Below are positions 1 through 8,092 of a DNA stretch of 64,000 nt, in pieces. Where the stretch lies: the NCBI GenBank assembly GCA_016713665.1, contig JADJOR010000009.1:62001-126000 (forward strand), in the 5' to 3' direction. How positions within the stretch are numbered: the stretch's first letter is position 1; each line of letters opens with the position of its first letter. A program made the position numbers and the translations under genes. The notes under the pieces are model-generated. The model was not told where the DNA came from and made no database searches. It saw only the letters and a program-made list of their open reading frames with translations. This DNA comes from Deltaproteobacteria bacterium (GTDB lineage Bacteria; Myxococcota_A; UBA9160; UBA4427).

Positions 1-327
1 CGCGAGCTCCGGGAAGAGCTCGGTGTCGCGATCGAGGTCGGCGCCTGGCTCGGTCGCGGCGAGTCGCACGCGGGCGCGCGCGAGGTCGTGCTCGACGTCT
101 ACGCGGCGACGCTCGTCGCCGGCGAGCCCGAGCCACGCGAGCACGCGCAGCTGCGCTGGATCGAGGCCCGCGAGATCGAGCCGCTCGACTGGCCCGAGGC
201 CGATCGGCCGATCCTCTCGATGCTGCAGCGCGTCCTCGATCGCGGACTCGCCGCGAATCCGCTGCCGGCGCCCGTACCGATCGTGAGCGTCGACTGGGCG
301 AGCCGCGTCGCGGGCCGGGCGCTCTAA
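1..327 (+). CDS. Nudix hydrolase, C-terminal part (5' end outside window)
   Basis: The first codons read RELREELGV, which is the second half of the Nudix box (REUxEExGU) that binds the divalent metal and hydrolyses nucleoside-diphosphate-linked substrates. The reading frame runs from base 1, so the N-terminus and the GX5EX7 half of the box lie upstream. The Nudix fold should end near 'ILSMLQRVLDRG' (about base 245). The last 15 codons (VSVDWASRVAGRAL, from GTG 283) do not look like a Nudix tail; they resemble the first strand of the RNase H-like protein encoded next. Substrate is unknown; MutT-like sanitation or ADP-ribose/CoA hydrolysis are all possible. Confidence 0.8.
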   Translation, partial: RELREELGVAIEVGAWLGRGESHAGAREVVLDVYAATLVAGEPEPREHAQLRWIEAREIEPLDWPEADRPILSMLQRVLDRGLAANPLPAPVPIVSVDWASRVAGRAL

Positions 328-408
328 CTGGCTCGGCCCGATGCGAGGGGCTGGCGCATCGAACGGCCGTCGCCGCCGGAAGCGGGCTGGGCCTTCGAGG
401 ACGTCCTC

Positions 409-1215
409 ATGCTCGCGGATCGGATCGCCGAGCCCTTCGACGGCGCGGCGCTCGTCGCGATCGACGCCGTCCTCGGTCTGCCGCGCGCCTTCGGGATGCG
501 CGCCGAGGGCAATCAATTCCTGGCGGTCGCCGAAGAGCTCCTGGCGTCGGGCGCGCTCGAGCGCGCTTCGAAGCGCGCGGCCGACTGGTCGCCCGCGTCG
601 CCCTTCTTCGCCGTGCCCGCCGGCCTGGGTGGGCTGACCCGATTCCTCGACCGCGCCGGGGGCCGCGCCATGCTCTATCGCCAGCTCGAACGGGCGACCG
701 GCGCCAGGCCCGTCTTCGCGCGCAGCGGCATCCCCGGGACCGTCGGCAGCGGCACGATCGCCCTCTGGCGCGCGCTGCTCGCGGCGAGACGGGAGCGGCC
801 CGATCGCTTTCGCGTCTGGCCCTTCGAAATCGAGCTCGAGGCGCTCCCGGGCGCGCGCTGCATCGCCGTCGCGGAGTCCTATCCGAGAGCTTGTTATGCC
901 GTCGCCCTCGCGGACGCGCTCCCGACGCGGCCCCGGGCCATCGCGAAGGGGAGTCCGCGCGCGCGGCGCATCGCGCTCGACGCGCTCCAGAGAGCGAGCT
1001 GGATTCGCGAGCGCTCCGTCGAGATCACGGGTCTCGAGGCCGCCCTGGCGAGCGAAGACGATTTCGATGCGCTGCTCCAGGCGGCGGCGCTCGTCCGGCT
1101 GGTCGACGCGGGCATGCCGCTCACAGCCCCCCTCGTCGACCCGATCTGGGAGGGCGGCATCCTCGGGACCGGCGGAGCGACGATCCGCGCGCCGAACGTC
1201 CCTCGACGTCGCTGA
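409..1215 (+). CDS. DUF429-like RNase H-fold protein, probably N-terminally truncated by an in-frame TAA
   Basis: The protein contains 'VAIDAVLGLPR' near residue 16, typical of the second acidic strand of DUF429 proteins (predicted RNase H-like nucleases). Family members start with a strand of the type 'VDWA' about 45 residues earlier, and here that strand (VSVDWAS, GTG at 283) lies in the same frame but is separated by TAA at 325-327. Bases 328-408 continue in frame with family-like sequence (GWRIERPSPPEAGW). The first ATG after the stop is 409, so an intact product would lack the first catalytic aspartate. Either a nonsense change or a sequencing error is likely. The family function is uncharacterised; the assignment rests on motif resemblance only. 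Confidence 0.5.
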   Translation: MLADRIAEPFDGAALVAIDAVLGLPRAFGMRAEGNQFLAVAEELLASGALERASKRAADWSPASPFFAVPAGLGGLTRFLDRAGGRAMLYRQLERATGARPVFARSGIPGTVGSGTIALWRALLAARRERPDRFRVWPFEIELEALPGARCIAVAESYPRACYAVALADALPTRPRAIAKGSPRARRIALDALQRASWIRERSVEITGLEAALASEDDFDALLQAAALVRLVDAGMPLTAPLVDPIWEGGILGTGGATIRAPNVPRRR

Positions 1216-1368
1216 TCGGATTGCGGGAGAGGGCGCCCGCCCGTCCTCCTCGCCGGTCGTCCCCGCCCGCGCTCCCGCGCCCCCGATTTCTGGCACACTC
1301 CACGCCGGAGCGGCGATGCCATCGCCCCATCGCCCCGACCGCTTCCGTCCGAAAGCAGGAGCGCCCCG

Positions 1369-2434
1369 TTGCCCTCGATCTCCAGCCCTTCGTCTCCGCT
1401 CGCTGGCCTGTGCGTCGTCGACCTGACGGAGACGCCGGACGCGATCACGGCGTCGACGCTGCTCGCCGATCTCGGCGCCGAGGTCACGCTCGTCGAGCCC
1501 GCGTCGGGGCGCCATCGCGCCCGCGCCCTCGACGCGCTCTGGTCGGCGACGATCCGCAACAAACGCGTGGCTTCGCGCTCGGCGCGCGAGCTCGACGCGC
1601 TCCTCGAGACGGCGGACGTCGTGATCGCCGAGCCGTGGCTCCCCGGACTCCGCGAACGCATCGAATCGCATCCCCATCTCGTCGTCGTGCTGACGAGCCC
1701 GTTCGGCGCCGACGGCCCGCTTGCTTCGCAGTCGGGCCACGGCCGCGCGAGCGAGGCCTTCGGCGGCCAGGTCTTTGCCTCGGGCGATCCGCGGCGGCCG
1801 CCGCTCCATTCGGGCTTTCCGATCGGCGCCTCGGCGACGGCGCTGCTCGCGGCGATCGGGGCCGTCGCGGCGGTGCTCGAACGCGACGCGAAGGGCGGGC
1901 GCGGGCAGCGGGTCGACGTCGCGGGTTACGAGGCGGTGCTGCGCTTCATGGAGTTCCTGCCGATCTTCCATCAGCAGACGGGCTTCCGGAACGAACGCGC
2001 GGGCAACGAGAGCGCCTATCAGGTCCCGGTCGCGACCTGGCGCTGTGCAGACGGTCGCTTCGTGACGTTCACGGGGAATACGAACGAGATCGTCCACCGT
2101 CTCTATCGCGCGATGGACCGCCCGGAGCTGATCGACGACCCGCGCTTCGCGACGAACGAGGCGCGCGTCGCCCACCGTCCGATCGTGGAGAAGACCCTCG
2201 CCGACTGGGCAGCGAGCCGGACGCGCGACGTGCTCGTCGCGCAGTGCGAGGCCGAACGGGTCCCGGTCGGCGTCGTCTTCACGATGGCGGACCTCTTCGC
2301 CGATCCCCATGTCGCGGCGCGGGGATCGCTCGAACGCGTCGACGGCGCGGCGCGGCCGCGATCGATCCCGCGCTTCGGATTCGTGCCGGCGGTCGACTCG
2401 GCCGGGGCGGCTCGCTCGCTCCGCATCCGCATCC
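1369..2434 (+). CDS. CaiB/BaiF family III CoA-transferase, first module (no own stop codon)
   Basis: Family III CoA-transferases move CoA between carboxylic acids through an aspartyl-CoA intermediate. Hallmarks seen: N-terminal 'LAGLCVVDLTE', 'LADLGAEVTLVEP', and 'RGQRVDVAGYEAVL' carrying the likely catalytic aspartate. The start is TTG 1369, with AGGAG at about 1357-1361. The frame shows good family similarity to about base 2412 (FGFVPAVDSAGAARS), then turns into Arg-rich noise and stays open to 3606 across the next gene. The second module resumes in another frame from about 2435. So this is either half of a two-domain CoA-transferase split by a one-base insertion, or a separate gene that has lost its true stop. 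The end given is where the next module's frame becomes convincing. Confidence 0.75.
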
Positions 2435-3490
2435 GTGGCCGAATCCGACGTCGGCGCTCGGGCTGCGCACCACGCGTCGTCGCCTGGCGCCCGTCCGGGG
2501 CCGCTGCGCGGCCTGCGCGTGATCGATCTCGGGCAGGTCCTGGCGGGGCCTTTGTGTGCGGCGCTGCTCGGCGATCTCGGGGCCGACGTCGTCAAGGTCG
2601 AGAAGCGCGAGGGGGGCGACGACTTCCGGAGGCAGGCGCCGCTCCATCGGGGCGTGTCGCTCTGGTGGACCGCGAGCGCCCACGACAAACGCTCGATCGC
2701 CCTCGATCTGAAGGGCGAAGCGGATCGCGCGCTCTTCCTGCGGCTCGTGGCCGAGGCCGACGTCGTCACGGCGAACTTCGTGCCGGGGACCCTCGAGCGC
2801 CTGGGCCTCGGCTTCGACGATCTGCGCCGGGTCAATCCGGCGATCGTGCTCGTCTTCGTGAGCGGCTACGGGCCCGACGGACCGTATCGGGAGCGGCGGG
2901 CCTTCGGGCGCAACGCCGAGGCGTTCGGGGGGCTCGCCTCGGTGACGGGCTATGCGGACAGCGTGCCGATGCCGACGGGCTTTCCGGTGGCCGACGGATT
3001 CAGCGCGGCGTTCGGGGCGCTCGGCGCGGTCGCGGCGCTCTATCGGAGTCGTCGCGGGGAGAGAGGTGCGACGCTCGTCGACGTCGCGCTCTACGAGACG
3101 ATCCTGCGTCTGCTCGAGGTGCCGGTCCGGGTCTACGACCGGACGGGCGTCGTCCCTTCGGCGAGCGATACGGTCTCGGCGATGGGCGAGCGCTTCGCCG
3201 TCTCGGAGATCGAGCCCGGCCTCTTCACGTCGACGAGCAGCTGGCAGAGCGAACCCGAGCGCGAGACGACGACGCCGGTCCTGAGCATCGATCGGTTGGT
3301 CGAGTCGCCCCACGTGCGCGCGCGGGGCACGATCCTGCGGCGCGAAGATCCGCGGCTCGGGGAGGTGGCGCTCGTCGGGGTGGTGCCACGCTTCAGCCGC
3401 ACGCCGGGAGAGATCCGACGGACTGCGCCCGCCCTCGACGCGGACCGCGACGCGATCCTTCGCGACTGGCTGGGAGAGGGGCATGGCTGA
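2435..3490 (+). CDS. CaiB/BaiF family III CoA-transferase, second module
   Basis: Clear family III signature: 'GPLRGLRVIDLGQVLAGP' about 25 residues from the proposed start, 'GDLGADVVKVEKREGGDDFR', 'KRSIALDLKG', 'VSGYGPDGPY', and 'LVDVALYETILR' with the catalytic aspartate. No ATG fits; GTG 2435 is the nearest start that keeps the whole N-terminal Rossmann strand, but no Shine-Dalgarno is obvious, in keeping with a fusion to the preceding module. The last 8 bases overlap the ATG of the downstream hotdog dehydratase, so they form one operon. Together they would activate an acid to its CoA ester and hydrate or dehydrate it. Substrate unknown. Confidence 0.85.
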   Translation: MAESDVGARAAHHASSPGARPGPLRGLRVIDLGQVLAGPLCAALLGDLGADVVKVEKREGGDDFRRQAPLHRGVSLWWTASAHDKRSIALDLKGEADRALFLRLVAEADVVTANFVPGTLERLGLGFDDLRRVNPAIVLVFVSGYGPDGPYRERRAFGRNAEAFGGLASVTGYADSVPMPTGFPVADGFSAAFGALGAVAALYRSRRGERGATLVDVALYETILRLLEVPVRVYDRTGVVPSASDTVSAMGERFAVSEIEPGLFTSTSSWQSEPERETTTPVLSIDRLVESPHVRARGTILRREDPRLGEVALVGVVPRFSRTPGEIRRTAPALDADRDAILRDWLGEGHG

Positions 3491-4571
3491 GGAGCAGACG
3501 CAGGGCGCCTATGGGCTGCAGGTCGGAAGCCTGGAAGCAGGGCGCGCCTGGATCGGGCGCCCGGGCGAGCCGCGGATCGGCGAGATCGACGTCAACGCGG
3601 CGATGATCCGGCAATTCGTGTCGGCGATCCGAGACCCGAATCCCGACTACTGGCGCGAGCCGCCGGGCGTGCCCCCGGCGATGCTGACGACCTGGGTCAC
3701 GCCCCAGAACTGGCGCCCGGACCGCACGACGGGGCCCGCCGCGGCGCTGCTCGTGGCGGTGCCGATGCCCGGGGACTCGATGATCAACATCTCGAGCGAG
3801 TTCGAGTTCTTCGAGCCGCTCCGTCTCGGCGATCGCGTGAGCGTCGTCGAAGAGGTCGAGGCGATCTCGGACGAGAAGGAGACCCGCGTCGGTCCGGGTC
3901 ATTTCCTGACGATGGTCGCGCGCTATCGACGTCAGACGGGCGAGCTCGTCGCGCTCCAACGCAACGTCATCCTGCGTTTCTGGGCGCGCGGGGGAAAGGC
4001 GGACGAAGGCGCCGAACGCGCGCGGGGGGCGGACGGCGCGAGCAGGGCGGGCGCTTCGGTCGGAGCGGGCGGCGCGGACGGGAGCCCCCCGCTGCGCGAA
4101 GCGACGAGCGCCCAGGCGACGAGCGTCGCGCCGGCGTCGATGCGTCGCTCGAGCGAGCTCGCCGAAGGCGACGTGCTCCCCGAGCAGGTCGACCGGCTCG
4201 ACGTCGAGCGCGTCGTCGCCTCGGCCGCCTCGACCTGGACCTTCTTCGGGGGCCACATCGACCCGGACTACGCGCGCGGCGTCCAGGGCCGCGATCACGT
4301 CTATCTCGCGACCGGGCCTTTGCTCGGTCTGCTCGATGCCTACGTCCTGAACCGGCTCGGGCGCGGCGCGGTCCTCGCCAGACGCTCGATCCGGATGGAC
4401 CGCTCACTCTGTGCCGGGGATCGCATGGTCCTGCGCGGCCAGCTCATCCGCCGATGGCTCGACGAAGAGCGCGGCCGGGCGAGGAAGCTCGTCGAGGTCG
4501 CGACTACGATCACAGGCGCAGGCGGCCGCGTTTGCGTACGGAGCACCACGACGGCCGAGCTGCCGGATTAG
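3483..4571 (+). CDS. Double-hotdog MaoC/FAS1-like (de)hydratase
   Basis: A 362-residue protein with two hotdog-like halves. Residues about 20-165 match FAS1-like/MaoC N-terminal dehydratases: 'IRQFVSAIRDPNPDYW' at the active-site region, and 'FEFFEPLRLGDRVSVVEEV'. Residues about 220-355 form a second hotdog containing 'WTFFGGHIDPDYARGV' followed by 'GRDHVYLATGP'. A low-complexity Ala/Gly/Arg linker (about 170-200) separates them. Such proteins hydrate enoyl-CoA or dehydrate hydroxyacyl-CoA. The ATG overlaps the end of the CoA-transferase by 8 bases, indicating translational coupling and a shared pathway. Which half is catalytic and on what acyl group cannot be told from the sequence. Confidence 0.8.
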   Translation: MAEEQTQGAYGLQVGSLEAGRAWIGRPGEPRIGEIDVNAAMIRQFVSAIRDPNPDYWREPPGVPPAMLTTWVTPQNWRPDRTTGPAAALLVAVPMPGDSMINISSEFEFFEPLRLGDRVSVVEEVEAISDEKETRVGPGHFLTMVARYRRQTGELVALQRNVILRFWARGGKADEGAERARGADGASRAGASVGAGGADGSPPLREATSAQATSVAPASMRRSSELAEGDVLPEQVDRLDVERVVASAASTWTFFGGHIDPDYARGVQGRDHVYLATGPLLGLLDAYVLNRLGRGAVLARRSIRMDRSLCAGDRMVLRGQLIRRWLDEERGRARKLVEVATTITGAGGRVCVRSTTTAELPD

Positions 4572-4668
4572 CGCAGCGACGGGCGCGCACGAGCTGCACC
4601 GAAGTTGCCGTTTGACTTCGGATCTCTCGGCGATGCACACTGCCACTCCGAGCCCCGAGGAGAATCCA

Positions 4669-5808
4669 ATGCGCTTCATGCTCGTCCTCCTGGTCCTGCT
4701 CTTTTCAGATGCAGCCCGTGCGGGGCCGGGCGTCCTCGAGATCAATCAAGCGTGCGCGACGCAGACGGGTTGTTTTTCGGGCGACTCGGCGGGCTTCCCG
4801 GTCACGATCGGTGCGTCGGGGTCGTATCGCCTGACCGGGGCCCTGACCGTCCCGAACGCGACGACGACGGCGATCCTGATGACTTCGTCGTTCGTCACGC
4901 TGGATCTCGGCGGGTTCGAAATTCGCGGTCCCGTTGAATGTTTTGGGGAGCCGGCCTTCTGTCCGGCGGCGCAGAGCGGTGTCGGCGTGAACGCGGCCAA
5001 CGTGGGGCAGGTGACCGTGCGCAACGGCATCGTCCGCGGAATGGGCGGCGCGGGCCTGGCGCTCGGGGAAGTCGCCCGCGTGGAAGGCGTGACGGCCATC
5101 TCGAACGGCGCCGTCGGGATCGGGGTCGGGCGCCTGTCGCAGGTCCGGAATTCGACCGCGCAATCGAATGGCGGAGACGGAATCGGCGGTGACTCCGCCA
5201 ACAACACGATCGTCGACTCCTGTACCTCCTTCGGCAACGTCGGCTCGGGCATCCGGCTCGACGACGGCTCGAGCGTCTTCGACAGCACGATCTTCGCGAA
5301 CGGGCTTCAAGGCATCCACTTCCCTTTGAATCAGGGATTCATCCGCGGAAACACGATTCGCGCGAATCAGGGCGTGACCGTGAATGGCGCACGCAGTCTC
5401 GGAGGCAACTACTGCGACGACGCTCGATGCAGCGTCCGTGGCATCCGACGTTTCTACCTCACGACCCAGTTTTTCACCGGGGCGAATGCGAATTCCGCCT
5501 GCCTCGCGGGCTTTCACATGGCGTCGTTCTGGGAGCTGCATTTCTCCCCGCTCGAGTACGCCCCGTCCCCGATCGGACGCTCCAATCCCGGGTCGGGCAC
5601 GGGACCGCCCAACGATCCGGGCTGGATCAAGCCAGGCGTGGACAACAACGGGATCACGTGCAGTGGATGGACCTCGAACTCGGGCACGGGCAAGCTCGCC
5701 GCCCTCGTCGAGCCGGTGTCGAGCGGGTCGGCGACCGCCGTGGCGCCCTGGGTGGCGATTTCGGGCGCATGCAGCGGCGCCTCGTCGGTCTGGTGCATCG
5801 AAGACTAG
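4669..5808 (+). CDS. Secreted right-handed beta-helix repeat protein
   Basis: The start ATG 4669 is set by GAGGAGA at 4657-4663 and gives a clean signal peptide (MRFMLVLLVLLFSDAARA, cleavage near residue 18). The frame is open further upstream but without coding character. Residues about 60-260 are Asn/Gly-rich beta-helix coils of the type 'VTVRNGIVRGMGGAGL', 'NTIVDSCTSFGNVGSGI', 'RGNTIRANQG', as in pectate-lyase-like solenoids. The C-terminal 110 residues are a separate Cys-containing domain ('SACLAGFHMASFWEL', 'GITCSGWTSNSGTG', 'SSVWCIED'). Six or more cysteines suggest disulfides outside the cytoplasm. Could be a polysaccharide-binding or -cleaving protein, but no catalytic set is recognised. 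Confidence 0.75.
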   Translation: MRFMLVLLVLLFSDAARAGPGVLEINQACATQTGCFSGDSAGFPVTIGASGSYRLTGALTVPNATTTAILMTSSFVTLDLGGFEIRGPVECFGEPAFCPAAQSGVGVNAANVGQVTVRNGIVRGMGGAGLALGEVARVEGVTAISNGAVGIGVGRLSQVRNSTAQSNGGDGIGGDSANNTIVDSCTSFGNVGSGIRLDDGSSVFDSTIFANGLQGIHFPLNQGFIRGNTIRANQGVTVNGARSLGGNYCDDARCSVRGIRRFYLTTQFFTGANANSACLAGFHMASFWELHFSPLEYAPSPIGRSNPGSGTGPPNDPGWIKPGVDNNGITCSGWTSNSGTGKLAALVEPVSSGSATAVAPWVAISGACSGASSVWCIED

Positions 5809-5996
5809 GGTCCGGTCCTGGAAGTTCGTCTGCATTCGATTTCGACCTCCCGCGAGAGGCTCCGTGCAGGTCGAGCCACGAACTGCGGGGACTGGATATC
5901 AGGTGCCTGATCCAGGAACGGCGTTCGAGCGCCGCGCGTGATCTCGGGACGGGCGCCTGGGTTCCCGATCGGCCGTCCAGTACGTTCCCCGGCCAG

Positions 5997-6022
5997 GTAA
6001 CCCAGCTCGGTCCGGGAGCGTA
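5997..6022 (+). promoter_or_regulatory. Candidate ECF-type promoter upstream of or at the start of the sigma gene
   Basis: GTAACC at 5997-6002, a 16-base spacer, and CGTA at 6019-6022. The identical pair with identical spacing occurs on the minus strand in front of the bufferin operon (9956-9981). SigF/NrsF-type ECF factors are reported to use GTAACC-type -35 boxes with a CG-rich -10, so this fits autoregulation. The -10 would overlap the first base of ATG 6022, so if the promoter is real the sigma protein probably starts at ATG 6076. Confidence 0.55.
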
Positions 6023-6600
6023 TGCACGACGAGCCCGACAATTCGGACGACCGCGACCCGCACTGGCGGGCGTGGATGATCGGCGCGCAGGAAGGGGACG
6101 CCGCCGCCTACGAGAAGCTGCTGCGCGAGATCCTGCCCCGGGCGCGCCGGCAGGTCGGCGCGCGGGTCTCGGACGTCGCGGCGAGGGAGGACATCGTGCA
6201 GAACGCCCTCGTCTCCCTCCACCGATCGCGGCATACCTACCGACCGGAACGGCCCTTCTCGCCCTGGTTCCACGCGATCGTCCGCAACGCGATCGTCGAT
6301 TGGGCGCGCGCCCGCGGACGGATCGCGCAGCGCGAGGTCTCGATCGAGCCCGAATCACTTCCCGCCGCGACGCCCGAATCCACGGAGGCGCGCGCGCAGG
6401 AGGCCCTGTCGCCCGAGCTCGAGCGGGCCCTGGCGAGCCTGCCCGCCGCCCAACGACAGGCGGTCGAGCTGATCCACGTCGAGGAGCTCTCGGTTGCCGA
6501 GGCCGCCACCCGCGCCGGCGTCTCGCCGGGCGCGCTCAAGGTGCGCGCCCATCGCGGCTACCGCGCGCTGCGCGCGCTGCTCGGAAGAGGGGAGCGATGA
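6022..6600 (+). CDS. ECF-family RNA polymerase sigma factor (partner of NrsF-type anti-sigma)
   Basis: Sigma-70 region 2 spans residues about 20-95 ('AAREDIVQNALVSLHRSR', 'PFSPWFHAIVRNAIVDWAR') and region 4 about 130-190 ('LASLPAAQRQAVELIHVEEL', 'SVAEAATRAGVSPGALKVRAHRG', the helix-turn-helix that reads the -35 box). At 192 residues it has normal ECF length and no C-terminal extension. ATG 6022 has GGGAG only 3 bases upstream; ATG 6076 (residue 19) is the alternative if the GTAACC-N16-CGTA promoter is used. The gene overlaps the membrane anti-sigma gene by 4 bases (ATGA). Convergent to the bufferin operon, which it very likely controls. Confidence 0.9.
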   Translation: MHDEPDNSDDRDPHWRAWMIGAQEGDAAAYEKLLREILPRARRQVGARVSDVAAREDIVQNALVSLHRSRHTYRPERPFSPWFHAIVRNAIVDWARARGRIAQREVSIEPESLPAATPESTEARAQEALSPELERALASLPAAQRQAVELIHVEELSVAEAATRAGVSPGALKVRAHRGYRALRALLGRGER

Positions 6601-7277
6601 GCACGACCTCTGCCGAAGACCGGATTCGCGATCTCGTCGCCGACCTCCATCCCGTCCGAAGGATTCCGCCGCTGCGGGTCGCCGTCGCCTGGACCGTCCT
6701 GCCCTGGCTCGTCGTCGTCGCCCTGGAATGGGGCCTCGGGCGGGCTCGGCCCCGTGCGCTCGGCGATCCGTTCTGGTCGTCTCCGTTCGCGCTCGCGATC
6801 CTCTCCGGACTGCTCGTCGTCGGGCTCGGCTCGACCGCAGCGGCGCTCGCGTCGTCGGTGCCCGATCGCGCGAGGACGATGCGATGGGGACTCGTGGCGT
6901 GCGCGATCGGCGCAGGCATCGCCCTCGGCGGCGCGCTGTTGCAGCTCTCGGGCGCCCTGCCGATCGCCGATCCCGGCTGGTGGCGGGGAAGCCTCGGCTG
7001 CCTGGGCCACGCCTTCGGGCTCGGGCTCGTGAGCGGCCTCGTGGCGCTTCGTTTCATCGGGACGGCGGCGATGTGGCGACCGCGGGCCAGCTCGACGCTG
7101 GCGGTCGCGGGGGCCGTCGCGCTCGGGGCGGGCGTCGTGCATGCCACCTGTCGGGCGGGCGAGACCTACCACCAGCTCGTGGCCCATGCGCTGGCGCCGG
7201 CGATCGTCGCGGCCTTGTTGGTGATCCCGCTCGGTCTCGCGATGCGGCGTCTCTACGGAGCCCGTTCGTCGGACTAA
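6597..7277 (+). CDS. NrsF-type (DUF1109) six-helix membrane anti-sigma factor
   Basis: 226 residues with about six hydrophobic helices: about 30-45 (VAWTVLPWLVVVALEWG), 62-85, 98-120, 140-158, 170-185 and 197-215. This is the layout of the DUF1109/NrsF family, which holds an ECF sigma factor at the inner membrane. The short cytoplasmic N-terminus ('EDRIRDLVADLHPVRRIPPL') is the characteristic sigma-binding stretch. The start overlaps the sigma stop (ATGA), so the two are co-translated in near-equal amounts. The stop overlaps the end of bufC on the other strand by 4 bases. In Caulobacter this pair responds to metal or oxidative stress; the signal here is not visible. Confidence 0.85.
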   Translation: MSTTSAEDRIRDLVADLHPVRRIPPLRVAVAWTVLPWLVVVALEWGLGRARPRALGDPFWSSPFALAILSGLLVVGLGSTAAALASSVPDRARTMRWGLVACAIGAGIALGGALLQLSGALPIADPGWWRGSLGCLGHAFGLGLVSGLVALRFIGTAAMWRPRASSTLAVAGAVALGAGVVHATCRAGETYHQLVAHALAPAIVAALLVIPLGLAMRRLYGARSSD

Positions 7278-8092
7278 TGGCTTCGGGTCGGCTCTTCGGG
7301 CACGGCGAGGAGCCCTTCGCCGATCCAGCGTTCGACCAGACCGACGAGCGCGGAGGCGGCCTCTGCCTCGCCGATCTTCTCTGCGACCCCGCCGCAGAGC
7401 TCGGCGAAGTCTTCGCCTGAACGAAGGCCGATCAGGGCGCGCTCTTCGAGGCGCGGAACGGGCCGATAGAAGACCTGCTCGCGATGGCGGTGGACGAGGA
7501 GGCAGGTCGGCGCCGGCTCGATCGCAGGGATCGGTCGGTCGGCGGTCCAGGCCGCCCGAATCCGATCGACGGGCCAGTCGAGTCGCAGCAGGCGATGCGC
7601 CGAGACGGGCGCGAGGCGGAGCGTGGCCCAGGCTTCGGGCGCGAGGGTCGCGAGCATGGGTCGCTCGAGCAGCCGGTCGTCCGGGGCGTCGAAGACGTCG
7701 ACGAGGGCCCACTCGAGGGCGGCGAGATCCGCGGCGAAGGGCCAGCGTCCGGCGAAGAGCTCGGCGACGGGGCTGCGCAGGAATGTGGAGAGGCTCTCGC
7801 CCGCGAAGCGCAGCGAATGGCTTCGCGGCGGATGGGCCATGAAGTAGAGCTTCGCGAGATCGTGGAACGCGTCGTCGCCGAGCGCCCCGGCGAGGGCGCC
7901 GTAGTCCTCGCGCAGGACCTCGTGGAGGCGTGCGAACCAGGCGTGCTCGTAGACGAAGAGGCGCTCTTCGGCCGGGATGCCGCGATCGGATCGGATCCGT
8001 GCCGAGAGGTCCAGGAGGTCCGAGAGGTCGCCGCGGGTGATCCGGCGGGCGAGCGCGCGCTGCAGGTCCCGAAGCGAGGTCGGCGCGTTCAT
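7274..8092 (-). CDS. bufC: BufC: DUF2063/HvfC-family partner protein of the MNIO enzyme
   Basis: 272 residues. The N-terminal DUF2063 domain is recognisable: 'LRDLQRALARRI', then 'RLFVYEHAWFARLHEVLREDYGALAGALG', 'FHDLAKLYFMAHPPRSHSLRFAGESLSTFL'. The C-terminal half is the winged-helix-like part of BufC proteins. These partners present the precursor peptide to the DUF692 enzyme (the RiPP recognition function). ATG 8092 overlaps the stop of bufB by 4 bases, so the two are translationally coupled. Last gene of the doxX-bufA-bufB-bufC transcript. Confidence 0.9.
   Translation of the reverse strand: MNAPTSLRDLQRALARRITRGDLSDLLDLSARIRSDRGIPAEERLFVYEHAWFARLHEVLREDYGALAGALGDDAFHDLAKLYFMAHPPRSHSLRFAGESLSTFLRSPVAELFAGRWPFAADLAALEWALVDVFDAPDDRLLERPMLATLAPEAWATLRLAPVSAHRLLRLDWPVDRIRAAWTADRPIPAIEPAPTCLLVHRHREQVFYRPVPRLEERALIGLRSGEDFAELCGGVAEKIGEAEAASALVGLVERWIGEGLLAVPEEPTRSH

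Noticed and set aside
23..286. 87-residue open frame in the second frame at the window start
   Set aside because: Ser/Arg-rich shadow of the Nudix frame; only its TGA at 284-286 is of interest because of the GTGA overlap.
1369..3606. A single 745-residue open frame across both CoA-transferase modules
   Set aside because: After about base 2412 the frame is Arg-rich noise while the real second module lies in another frame.
4600..4668. Sigma-70 promoter with TTGACT at about 4612 before the beta-helix gene
   Set aside because: No acceptable -10 box at 16-18 bases; not strong enough to annotate.
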